Part shown: one piece after another, positions 7,361 to 14,835 of the stretch
Numbering within the stretch: position 1 is the first letter of the stretch
Layout of the letters: the number at the start of each line of letters is the position of its first letter
NCBI RefSeq assembly: GCF_964253035.1
Contig: NZ_CAXUQL020000001.1
Coordinates: 7,254,001-7,318,000, forward strand
Origin: Pseudorhodoferax sp032153935
GTDB taxonomy: Bacteria; Pseudomonadota; Gammaproteobacteria; Burkholderiales; Burkholderiaceae_C
Direction of reading: 5' to 3'
DNA length: 64,000 nucleotides
Position numbers and translations under genes: made by a program
Notes under the pieces: generated by a model
What the model saw: only the letters and a program-made list of their open reading frames with translations
Databases searched by the model: none
What the model was told of the DNA's origin: nothing

Positions 7361-8560
7361 TCAATGCGCGCCCGAGACGACGACAGGAATTTCGGTTGCC
7401 GGCGGCGTGTTGCGGCTGCGCCCGCAGCGCACGATGCCGTCGATCATGACCATGCCGATGCCCGGGATGTCGCCCAGCTGCACGCTCTCCAGCAGCGTGC
7501 GGCCGGCGGTGTGCTGGGCCCGGTCCATGAACACGAAGTCGGCCGCGCGGCCAACCTCGATGAAGCCGCAGTTGAGCTTGCGGATCTTCGCGGTGTTGCC
7601 GGTGGCGAAGCAGAACACGAGTTCGGCCGGGATGCTGGCCAGGCTGGACAGCAGGGCCACCATGCGCAGGATGCCCAGCGGCTGCACGCCCGAGCCAGCC
7701 GGCCCGTCCGTGCCCAGGATCACGCGGTGCGGGCACTTGAGCTGCAGCGCCATCTGCGCGGCCGCGATGGCCACCTTCTCGTTGCCGTTGTGCACGATCT
7801 CGATCGCGCGGCTGGACTTCTCGCAGAGTTCGCAGACATGCGCCTCGGACAGCGAGGTGTGGCCGCCGTTGATGTGGCCGATCACGTCGGCATCGGCCTC
7901 CAGCACCACGTCCTTGTCGATCAGGCCCGAGCCCGGGATCGACGGCCCGCCCGTGTGGATGGTGCTCTGGATGCCGGCCGCGCGCGCCCACTTGACCATG
8001 GTCGCGGCCTCGGTGCCGCCCTTGACCGAGCCCAGGCCGATCTCTCCGAGCAGGCCCACGCCGGCCGCCGCCAGTTCCTTGAAGTCGCTTTCGACCATGC
8101 CCTTCTCGATCACGGGCGCGCCGGCCAGCACCTTCACGCCACCCGGGCGGAAGTTGTCGAACGCGCGCTGCGCCGTGATGGCCAGGGCCTTCAGGCCGAC
8201 GATGTCCTTGGGCCGCCCCGGCAGGTGCACCTCGCCGGCCGAGATCATGGTGGTCACACCGCCGTTCAGCGTGGACTCGATCCAGCCCAGCTGGTTCTGG
8301 CGCGGCGTCCAGTCGCCGAACACGGGATGCACGTGGCTGTCGATGAGGCCGGGTGCGACGCAGGTCTGCCTGGCGTCGATGACGGTGGTGGCGCCTTCGA
8401 CATCGCAGTCCTTGAACTTGCCGACCGCGGTGATCAGGCCGTCGTGGACAACGATGGTGTCGGCTTCGAGGATGGGCTGGTCGATGTCGCCCGACAGCAT
8501 CAGGCCGATGTTGCGGATGACGACTTTGCCGGAGGCGGCGGTGGCGGCGGCTTCTGCCAT
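7361..8560 (-). CDS. amidohydrolase family protein, probable enamidase
   Basis: The 399-residue protein has the amidohydrolase superfamily metal site: HVH in GLIDSHVHP near residue 76, later His in HTGG and HING, and the Asp in GTDGPAGSG near 295. Closest in character are enamidases of nicotinate fermentation, binuclear zinc enzymes that hydrolyse 6-oxo-1,4,5,6-tetrahydronicotinate to 2-formylglutarate and ammonia; the name rests on recognition plus the 6-hydroxynicotinate reductase-like gene across the divergent promoter. A Shine-Dalgarno GGAGA lies about 10 bases before the ATG. Its first 61 bp overlap the 3' end of the regulator gene. If the context were chance it could be another cyclic amide hydrolase. 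Confidence 0.72.
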   Translation of the reverse strand: MAEAAATAASGKVVIRNIGLMLSGDIDQPILEADTIVVHDGLITAVGKFKDCDVEGATTVIDARQTCVAPGLIDSHVHPVFGDWTPRQNQLGWIESTLNGGVTTMISAGEVHLPGRPKDIVGLKALAITAQRAFDNFRPGGVKVLAGAPVIEKGMVESDFKELAAAGVGLLGEIGLGSVKGGTEAATMVKWARAAGIQSTIHTGGPSIPGSGLIDKDVVLEADADVIGHINGGHTSLSEAHVCELCEKSSRAIEIVHNGNEKVAIAAAQMALQLKCPHRVILGTDGPAGSGVQPLGILRMVALLSSLASIPAELVFCFATGNTAKIRKLNCGFIEVGRAADFVFMDRAQHTAGRTLLESVQLGDIPGIGMVMIDGIVRCGRSRNTPPATEIPVVVSGAH

Positions 8561-9270
8561 GTGGGGGTTTCTCCGTGGGGGCTTGGGGATTCGTTGTACG
8601 GCACGGGCTCGCGCATCACGGTGCGCAGCACGGCATCGACGACGAAGGCCTCCCAGCGCGCGGACGCCGCCGGGTCGTCGATGCGCTGGCCCAGGAATTC
8701 GGACAGCGTGAAGCGGTTGGACTGCGGGAAGTAGCCCAGCGCGGCGATCATCATGTAGACGTCGTGCACCGCGATGTCGTCGCGGAACACGCCCTGCGCC
8801 ACCCCAGCGGCCAGCAGCAGCTGCAGTACCGAGATCGCGGGCGAGGAGTACTGCTGGGCCGACTGCATCTTGGCGATGTGGCGCCCCTGCAGCAGGTTCT
8901 CGTTGTTGAGCAGCGTGACGAACTCGGGGTGCCGGCGGTAGTAGCCGCAGACGAAGCGCACCACGGTCTTGAGCGATTCCACGGGCGCGTGCTCATCGAG
9001 CGCCAGGGCCTCCTCGGCCTCGTTCATGCGCCGGTAGATGTCCTCGATCACCGCGATGTACAGACCTTCCTTGCTACCGAAGTAGTAGTAGATCATGCGG
9101 TCGTAGGACTTGGCCGCCTTGGAGATCTGGCCCACGCGCCCGCCGGCAAAGCCGTGCTTGGCGAAGATGCGCGTGGCCGCGCGCAGCAGGTTGGCGCGCG
9201 AGGTGATGACCGCCTGTTCCCGCACCCCCGGCTTGCGCTGGCCGTCTGCTGTCTTGGCGGGCCGGGGCAT
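8500..9270 (-). CDS. TetR/AcrR family transcriptional regulator
   Basis: This 256-residue regulator has the N-terminal TetR helix-turn-helix at about residues 28-75 (LLRAATRIFAKHGFAGG, then SKAAKSYDRMIYYYFGSKEGLY) and a mainly helical ligand domain. It likely controls the divergent nicotinate genes and its own arm, sensing a pathway compound; the ligand is unknown. The C-terminus is unusual: after the helical domain it runs on through KPPPPPPP and a Ser/Ala tail because its frame continues 61 bp into the amidohydrolase gene. It lies 16 bp after the FNR gene, in one apparent transcript. Confidence 0.88.
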   Translation of the reverse strand: MPRPAKTADGQRKPGVREQAVITSRANLLRAATRIFAKHGFAGGRVGQISKAAKSYDRMIYYYFGSKEGLYIAVIEDIYRRMNEAEEALALDEHAPVESLKTVVRFVCGYYRRHPEFVTLLNNENLLQGRHIAKMQSAQQYSSPAISVLQLLLAAGVAQGVFRDDIAVHDVYMMIAALGYFPQSNRFTLSEFLGQRIDDPAASARWEAFVVDAVLRTVMREPVPYNESPSPHGETPTWQKPPPPPPPAKSSSATSA

Positions 9271-9286
9271 GTGCGAGGTGCCGGTC

Positions 9287-10063
9287 TTATTGCTCGACGA
9301 AGGCGCGCTCGACGACGAAGTCGCCCGGCGTCGTGGTATTGCCTTCCTTGAAGCCGCGGTGTTCCAGCATGACCTTGAGGTCGCGCAGCATGGCCGGGCT
9401 GCCGCACAGCATCACGCGGTCTTCGGCCGCATTGATCTGCGGCAGGCCGAGGTCGTCGCACATCTTGCCGTTTTCGATCAGCTCGGTGATGCGGCCCATG
9501 TTGCGGTAGGACTCGCGCGTGACCGTCGGGTAGTAGCGCAGCTTGCTGCTGACCAGCTCGCCCAGCACCTCGTGTGCGGGCAGGTGCTCGGTCAGCATGT
9601 CGTGGTAGGCCAGCTCGTCGACCTGGCGCACGCCGTGCACCACGATGACCTGCTCGTAGCGGTCGTACGTGTCCGGATCGCGCACGATGCTCAGGAACGG
9701 TGCGAGACCGGTGCCCGTGCCGAACAAATACAGGCGCTTGCCGGGCAGCAGGTAGTCGGTCACCAGCGTGCCAGTCGGCTTGCGGCCGACGATGACGGAG
9801 TCGCCGACCTGGATGTGCTGCAGCTTGGAGGTCAGCGGGCCGTCCGGCACCTTGATCGACAGGAACTCCAGGTGGTCCTCGTAGTTGGCGCTGGCGATGC
9901 TGTAGGCGCGCAGCAGCGGTTTGCCGTTGTCGCCGCGCAGGCCGATCATCGTGAAGTGCCCGTTCGAGAAGCGCAGCGACGGATCGCGCGTCGTGGTGAA
10001 GCTGAACAAGCGGTCGGTCCAGTGGTGGACGGAGAGGACCTTCTCTTCGTTGAATGCGCTCAT
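9287..10063 (-). CDS. fpr: ferredoxin-NADP+ reductase
   Basis: The 258-residue protein is a bacterial FNR: an FAD domain with RAYSIAS near residue 50, then the NADP domain with GTGTGLAPFLS near 110 and a C-terminal CGSPAMLRDLK segment. It moves electrons between NADPH and a ferredoxin or flavodoxin in the cytoplasm. Length and the MSAFNEEKVLSVHHWTDRLF start fit the family, so I use the ATG at 10063, not the longer frame to 10189. As first gene of the minus arm, facing the 6-hydroxynicotinate reductase-like gene, it is the natural electron source for that Fe-S enzyme; this pairing is inference. Confidence 0.93.
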   Translation of the reverse strand: MSAFNEEKVLSVHHWTDRLFSFTTTRDPSLRFSNGHFTMIGLRGDNGKPLLRAYSIASANYEDHLEFLSIKVPDGPLTSKLQHIQVGDSVIVGRKPTGTLVTDYLLPGKRLYLFGTGTGLAPFLSIVRDPDTYDRYEQVIVVHGVRQVDELAYHDMLTEHLPAHEVLGELVSSKLRYYPTVTRESYRNMGRITELIENGKMCDDLGLPQINAAEDRVMLCGSPAMLRDLKVMLEHRGFKEGNTTTPGDFVVERAFVEQ

Positions 10064-10088
10064 GACGTTCGGACGGTTGGATGCAAAA

Positions 10089-10110
10089 GTGAAACGGCCG
10101 ATTTTTTCAC
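10089..10110. promoter_or_regulatory. inverted repeat GTGAAA-N10-TTTCAC upstream of fpr
   Basis: GTGAAA at 10089-10094 and TTTCAC at 10105-10110 form a perfect 6-bp inverted repeat 26 bp before the fpr start codon. It shares the GTGA/TCAC core with the palindrome at 10212-10224 in the same divergent spacer, so both could be sites for the neighbouring TetR-type regulator. This is a sequence-only suggestion. Confidence 0.4.
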
Positions 10111-10196
10111 ATGCCGCTGCGGCCACTGGTGTCTCCGGCATGCGAACGGCATGGCTATTGCCTGTTCGAATGCTTGCGGCGGGGTGCAATTCTGAG

Positions 10197-10230
10197 TAGC
10201 ATCTGCCGCACTCACGTTAAGTGAATGCTA
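10197..10230. promoter_or_regulatory. nested palindrome, candidate TetR operator
   Basis: TAGCAT (10197-10202) is repeated inverted as ATGCTA (10225-10230), and inside it TCAC-GTTAA-GTGA (10212-10224) forms a second inverted repeat. The element lies in the 218-bp spacer between the divergent fpr and reductase genes, 51 bp before the reductase start. Position and symmetry fit an operator for the TetR-type protein encoded two genes away. The rest of the spacer shows no clear consensus promoter. Confidence 0.5.
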
Positions 10231-10281
10231 CATGAAACGCGATTGCGCGGCAAGCCGCAGCACCGCAACGGAGCCCCCACG

Positions 10282-11862
10282 ATGCTGAACGAGCACACCA
10301 AGACCGACGGCCTTCCCGACCTACCGGAGGTCGTGCTGCCGCAGGGCCTGGAGCGCGCCAGGCCGCGCAACGAGCGCATGGCCGGCGACAAGGTCGAGTG
10401 CAATGCCTGCCCGGTGCTCTGCCAGATCGGCCGCGGGCGCACGGGCGCCTGCGACCGCTATGCCAACGCCGACGGCGTGCTGGTGCGTGTGGATCCCGTG
10501 GTGCTGCTGCAAAGGACACTGGATGCGGAGCAGCCGCTGGTGCCTTTCACCGCGCGCGAGACCGATGAAGCCGCACCGCTGGCGCCCGCCCCCCAGGTCT
10601 TCGTGACAGGCATCGGCGCCTCCACCACCTATCCCGACTACAAGCCCGCGCCCTTCATCGTCGCCTCCGAGGCCGATGGCGTGGACATGGTCACGGTGGT
10701 GACGGAAGGCATCTTCAGCTACTGCAGCCTCAAGCTGAAGATCGACACCGACCGCTGGCTCGGCCCCGAGCAGGCCAACGTGCGCTGCAAGGGCGAGGTG
10801 ATCGGCCATGTGACCACCGCCGAGTACGGCTCGCAGATGCTGTCGCTGGGCGGCGTGCACCACCTCACGGGTGGCAGCAAGAAGGAAGGCCGCGTCACGC
10901 TGGACGCGATGCAGCTGTTGGGCAACAAACAGGCGGTGGATCTCACGATCGATGGCGGCGCGCAACTCACGGTGCAGGCCGGCAAGGCGCCCATCGTCAA
11001 CGGCGTGCGGGAGCAACGCATGCGCGTGGGCTGCGGCTCGGCCACGGTGGGCATCTTCGCGCGGCAGTTCTTCGGCATCTGCGACGAGGTCATCGTGGTG
11101 GACGACCACATCACCGGCGTGCTGACCGAACACCAGGCCGGCCGCTGCCTGGACATGCGCCCGGCCGGCATCAAGGTGCGGGGCCGCAAGTCCACGCCCG
11201 GACGCTACTTCCAGGTCGCCAACCCCGGCACGGGCTGGGGCGGCACCGACATCGCCGACCCGCTGTCCATCATCGAGGCCTGCGAAGCCGACACGGCCTG
11301 GCCCGGCCTGCGCCTGCTGATGGTCTCCACCACCGGCGAACACGCGGCGTGGTACGTGCTGGACGACCAGCTCGTGCCGCAGCCCCAGCCCATGCCCGAC
11401 GAGGTCGCACGCGTGGTCGCGCGCATCGGCGAGAACTGCGAACCCTCGCTGACCACCGTGCTGTTCCTGGGCGGCGCGGGCGGCAGCCTGCGCGCAGGCG
11501 TCAGCGAGAACCCGGTGCTGCTCACCCAGGCCATCAAGCAGTCGCTCGTCAACGTCACGCTGGGCGGCGCGCCCGGCTACGTCTGGCCCGGCGGCGGCAT
11601 CACGGTCATGGTCGATGTGATGCGCATGCCTGACAACAGCTTCGGCACCGTGCCCACGCCGGCCATCGTGGCGCCGCTGGAGTTCACGATGCGGCTGGCG
11701 GACTACGAACGCCTGGGCGGCCACATGGAGCAGGTGCGCTCGCTGCCCGACACGCTGCAACACGGCGCCTGGCACAACGACGGCGCACCGCGCGCGCGCC
11801 GCATGCTGGCGCCCGCCGCCGGCAACGGCTGGCCCATCGGACAGGCGCCGCTGCTCGGCTGA
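10282..11862 (+). CDS. hnr: 6-hydroxynicotinate reductase-like Fe-S protein
   Basis: This 526-residue protein starts at the ATG at 10282, with GGAG 7 bases upstream. Near the N-terminus Cys40, Cys43, Cys47 and Cys57 (ECNACPVLCQIG, then GACDRY) make a ferredoxin-like cluster site. The rest is Gly-rich with repeated segments such as GCGSATVGIF and GGAPGYVWPGGG. I recognise it as the family annotated 6-hydroxynicotinate reductase, known from Eubacterium barkeri, where it reduces 6-hydroxynicotinate to 6-oxo-1,4,5,6-tetrahydronicotinate with reduced ferredoxin. The nearby enamidase-like, FNR and NicAB genes support this. No enzyme activity can be read from sequence alone. Confidence 0.75.
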   Translation: MLNEHTKTDGLPDLPEVVLPQGLERARPRNERMAGDKVECNACPVLCQIGRGRTGACDRYANADGVLVRVDPVVLLQRTLDAEQPLVPFTARETDEAAPLAPAPQVFVTGIGASTTYPDYKPAPFIVASEADGVDMVTVVTEGIFSYCSLKLKIDTDRWLGPEQANVRCKGEVIGHVTTAEYGSQMLSLGGVHHLTGGSKKEGRVTLDAMQLLGNKQAVDLTIDGGAQLTVQAGKAPIVNGVREQRMRVGCGSATVGIFARQFFGICDEVIVVDDHITGVLTEHQAGRCLDMRPAGIKVRGRKSTPGRYFQVANPGTGWGGTDIADPLSIIEACEADTAWPGLRLLMVSTTGEHAAWYVLDDQLVPQPQPMPDEVARVVARIGENCEPSLTTVLFLGGAGGSLRAGVSENPVLLTQAIKQSLVNVTLGGAPGYVWPGGGITVMVDVMRMPDNSFGTVPTPAIVAPLEFTMRLADYERLGGHMEQVRSLPDTLQHGAWHNDGAPRARRMLAPAAGNGWPIGQAPLLG

Positions 11863-11874
11863 GGGCCACCCGCC

Positions 11875-12747
11875 ATGGGGCCGAGCCGCAGCACCTTGCC
11901 CAACGGCCGGGCGCATTTCCAGCACGGCCCCATCGACCTCGTCGTCGCCGCCGAGGGCCATGTCCATGCGGTGCAGGCTGCGCACGACGCGGCCTGGCAA
12001 CGCTTCGCCACGGTGCTGCCCGAACTCGTGGCCGAACTGCCACTGCTGCGCGCACCGGTCGGCGCCGACTGCCCCATGCAAGGCCCCGTCGCGTGCCGCA
12101 TGTGGCAGGCCTGCGCGCCCTACCGCAGCGGCTTCATCACGTCCATGGCCGCGGTGGCCGGCGCCGTGGCCCAGGAGATCCTCGTGCACTACACCGGTTC
12201 CGGCATCGCACGCGCCTGGGTCAACAACGGCGGCGACATCGCGATCCACCTGGCGCAGGGGCAGCAGGTGCGCGTGGGCCTGTGGGCCGACCTTGCCCGC
12301 TTCCGCCCGCGCGCGGACCCCCACCCACTGCCGACCGACGCCCAGTTCACAGTCACAGCCGATCTGCCGGTGCGCGGCGTGGCCACCAGCGGCTGGCGCG
12401 GCCGCAGTTTCTCGCTGGGCATCGCCGACAGCGTGACCGTGCTGGCGCACAGTGCGGCAGCCGCCGACGCCGCGGCCACCGTGATCGCCAACGCCGTGGA
12501 CGTGTCCGATGCACGCATCACGCGCCGTCCGGCCGACGAGATCAAGGACGACAGCGACCTCGGCGCGCGCCTCGTCACGGTCGACGTGCCGCCCCTGCCC
12601 GCCGCACTGGTCGACCAGGCGCTGCAGGCCGGTCTGGCGCGTGCCGAGGCTTTGCGCGCGCAAGGTCTGATCTGGCATGCTGCACTGGTTTGCCAGGACC
12701 GCTGGCGCAGCACCGACGCGGCGGCCGGGCGGCCGTTGGTGCAGTAA
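11875..12747 (+). CDS. UPF0280 (ApbE-like fold) family protein
   Basis: The 290-residue protein fits UPF0280, a family related in fold to ApbE flavin transferases. Visible features are CPMQGPVACRMWQAC near residues 65-80, SMAAVAGAVAQEIL near 91, the WVNNGGDIAIHL segment near 115, and HSAAAADAAATVIANAVDV near 200, which resemble ApbE's Gly-rich and Ala-rich flavin-contact segments. No signal peptide or lipobox is present, so it is cytoplasmic. It follows the reductase gene by 12 bp. Its role in this pathway is unknown; a link to cofactor handling of the reductase is possible from the fold but unproven. Confidence 0.8.
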   Translation: MGPSRSTLPNGRAHFQHGPIDLVVAAEGHVHAVQAAHDAAWQRFATVLPELVAELPLLRAPVGADCPMQGPVACRMWQACAPYRSGFITSMAAVAGAVAQEILVHYTGSGIARAWVNNGGDIAIHLAQGQQVRVGLWADLARFRPRADPHPLPTDAQFTVTADLPVRGVATSGWRGRSFSLGIADSVTVLAHSAAAADAAATVIANAVDVSDARITRRPADEIKDDSDLGARLVTVDVPPLPAALVDQALQAGLARAEALRAQGLIWHAALVCQDRWRSTDAAAGRPLVQ

Positions 12748-12826
12748 TTGCTTAATGAAAGTACCTAAACGCAAGCCCTGGCACCGCACGCACAATGCCC
12801 ACCTCTTCGCAACCTGAACCGCAGCC

Positions 12827-13411
12827 ATGCCCGCAGAGATCCGCAAACTGATCGTTCAAGTCGACGAAACGCGCCTCGAAATGGGGCGTCCTGTCACGCC
12901 GCCGGTGCGCCGTGCACTGGCCATGGCGGTGATCACCAACCCGTTCGCGGGCCGCTACGAGGAAAACCTCGACGCGCTGATCGCCATCGGCGAGGAACTC
13001 GGCGGCCTGCTCGGCGACAGGTGCGTGGCCGCGCTGGGCATCGCGCCCGGTGAGGCCGAGGGCTACGGCAAGGCCGCCATCGTCGGCGAGGCCGGCGAGC
13101 TCGAACACGCGGCCGCGATCCTGCACCCCAAGCTCGGCGCGCCGCTGCGCCGCGCCGTCGAGAAAGGCGCGGCCCTCGTGCCATCGGCCAAGAAGGTCGG
13201 CGGCATGGGCTGCGCCATCGACGTGCCGCTGGGCCACAAGGATGCGGCCTTCGTGCGCAGCCACTTCGACGCGATCGAGGCACGCGTGCCCGATGCGCCG
13301 CGTGCGAACGAGATCGTCGTGGCCGTATCGGTCACCGCCGGCGGCCGGCCGCTGCCGCGCGTCGGCGGCCTGCAGGTGTCAGAGGTCCAAGGCCAGGACG
13401 GCCTGCGCTGA
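12827..13411 (+). CDS. amino acid synthesis family protein (DUF1185)
   Basis: This 194-residue protein matches the small 'amino acid synthesis' family (DUF1185), with ITNPFAGRYEENLDALI near residue 36, LGIAPGEAEGYGKAAIVG near 65, and a C-terminal GGCAIDVPLGHKDA-like segment. The family name comes from an old genetic association and its reaction is not established. In this gene order it lies between the reductase/UPF0280 pair and an ABC importer, so it may act on a nicotinate ring-opening product. A 79-bp gap upstream shows no convincing promoter. Confidence 0.8.
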   Translation: MPAEIRKLIVQVDETRLEMGRPVTPPVRRALAMAVITNPFAGRYEENLDALIAIGEELGGLLGDRCVAALGIAPGEAEGYGKAAIVGEAGELEHAAAILHPKLGAPLRRAVEKGAALVPSAKKVGGMGCAIDVPLGHKDAAFVRSHFDAIEARVPDAPRANEIVVAVSVTAGGRPLPRVGGLQVSEVQGQDGLR

Positions 13412-13463
13412 GGCGCGCGCCGTCCCGCCCAGAATGTTTCCACCGTCCCCAAGGAGCCACTCC

Positions 13464-14672
13464 ATGAAATCCATGCGCCACGTGTTCAGCGCCGCCTCGG
13501 TCCTCGCGCTGTCCGCGCTCGTTCCGGCACACGCCCAGGGCGTGATCAAGATCGGCGAGATCAACAGCTACAAGGCCCAGCCCGCCTTCCTGGAGCCCTA
13601 CAAGAAGGGCATGGACCTGGCCGTCGAGGAGATCAACGCCAAGGGCGGCATCAACGGCAGGAAGCTCGAGCTCATCACGCGCGACGACAACGGCAGCCCG
13701 GGCGACACCGTGCGCATGGCCGAGGAACTGGTCTCGCGCGAGAAGGTCGACCTGCTGGCCGGCGCATTCCTGTCGAACACCGGCATGGCGCTGGCGGACT
13801 TCGCCAAGCAGAAGAAGTTCTTCTACCTCGCTGGCGAGCCGCTGACCGACAAGATGACCTGGCAGGGCGGCAACCAATACACCTTCCGGCTGCGCCCCGG
13901 CACCTACATGCAGGCGGCCATGCTGGTGCCCGAGGCCGTCAAGCTCAAGAAGAAGCGCTGGGCCATCGTCTACCCCAACTACGAGTACGGCCAGTCGGCC
14001 ACGGCCGCGTTCAAGAACCTGCTCAAGGCCGCGCAGCCCGATGTGGAGTTCGTCGCCGAGCAGGCCACGCCGCTGGGCAAGGTCGACGCCGGCAGCGTGG
14101 TGCAGGCCCTGGCCGACGCCAAGCCCGATGCGATCTTCAACGTGCTGTTCGGCGCCGACCTGACCCGCTTCGTGCGCGAGGGCAACACGCGCGGCCTGTT
14201 CAAGGACCGCGCCGTGATCAGCGTGCTGACCGGCGAGCCCGAGTACCTGGACCCGCTGCGCGACGAGGCACCCAACGGCTGGATCGTCACCGGCTACCCC
14301 TGGTACGGCATCCAGACGCCCGAGCACAAGGCCTTCTTCCTGGCCTACCACGGCAAGTACAAGGACTATCCGCGCCTGGGCTCGGTGGTGGGCTACAGCA
14401 TGATCATGTCGGCCGCCGCGGGCATCACCAAGGCCAAGAGCACCGAGTCCGACAAGCTGGTCGCCGCGTTCAAGGGCCTGCAGGTGCCCAGCCCCTTCGG
14501 CAAGATCACCTACCGCGCCGAAGACCACCAATCCACCATGGGGGCGTTCGTCGGCAAGACCAAGAACGAGGGCGGCAAGGGCGTGATGGTGGACTACGTC
14601 TACCTGGACGGCGCCGATGCGCGCTTCCAGCCCTCGGCGGCCGACATCAAGAAGTCACGCGCAGTCGATTGA
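13464..14672 (+). CDS. ABC transporter substrate-binding protein, branched-chain amino acid type
   Basis: The 402-residue protein starts at the ATG at 13464 (AAGGAG upstream) with a Sec signal peptide of about 25 residues ending PAHA-QG. The mature part begins IKIGEINSYKAQPAF and has two Leu/Ile/Val-binding lobes (MDLAVEEINAKGGINGRKLEL, then RAVISVLTGEPEYLDPL). It is a periplasmic binding protein of the LivJ/amide-urea group. The operon suggests nicotinate, nicotinamide or a related heterocycle as ligand, but the binding site cannot prove that. The frame is open upstream to 13050, but that part overlaps DUF1185 and is not family-like. Confidence 0.9.
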   Translation: MKSMRHVFSAASVLALSALVPAHAQGVIKIGEINSYKAQPAFLEPYKKGMDLAVEEINAKGGINGRKLELITRDDNGSPGDTVRMAEELVSREKVDLLAGAFLSNTGMALADFAKQKKFFYLAGEPLTDKMTWQGGNQYTFRLRPGTYMQAAMLVPEAVKLKKKRWAIVYPNYEYGQSATAAFKNLLKAAQPDVEFVAEQATPLGKVDAGSVVQALADAKPDAIFNVLFGADLTRFVREGNTRGLFKDRAVISVLTGEPEYLDPLRDEAPNGWIVTGYPWYGIQTPEHKAFFLAYHGKYKDYPRLGSVVGYSMIMSAAAGITKAKSTESDKLVAAFKGLQVPSPFGKITYRAEDHQSTMGAFVGKTKNEGGKGVMVDYVYLDGADARFQPSAADIKKSRAVD

Positions 14673-14689
14673 CCACCCCCGTTCCTTGC

Positions 14690-14815
14690 TCACTTCGTGT
14701 AGCCGGATCCCCCCTCAAGGGGGCGCACCCAGCGGCCTGGCAGAGCCAGTTCCGCGGGTGCTCCCGAACAGGCTTCGCTGCGCTCGCCCTGGGCTCCTGG
14801 CAGTGGTCGTGCGGC
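14690..14815 (+). repeat. intergenic hairpin repeat, probably dispersed in the genome
   Basis: The 163-bp spacer between the binding protein and permease genes holds CCCCCC-TCAA-GGGGG and CTGGC-AGA-GCCAG hairpins, embedded in phrases such as GCGCACCCAGCGGCC and TTCCGCGGGTGC. I associate this pattern with dispersed intergenic repeats of Comamonadaceae. No T-run follows the hairpins, so it is not an obvious terminator. It may set the ratio of binding protein to permease mRNA. Confidence 0.55.
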
Positions 14816-14835
14816 ACTGAACTCCAGAGAATTTC

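Noticed and set aside
10321..12846. 841-residue minus-strand open frame opposite the reductase and UPF0280 genes
   Set aside because: Composition (His, Gln, Arg, Ala) is that of an antisense shadow, and both plus-strand genes match known families.
13050..13463. Longer N-terminus for the ABC binding protein
   Set aside because: The added 138 residues overlap DUF1185 in another frame and would bury the signal peptide; AAGGAG precedes the ATG at 13464.
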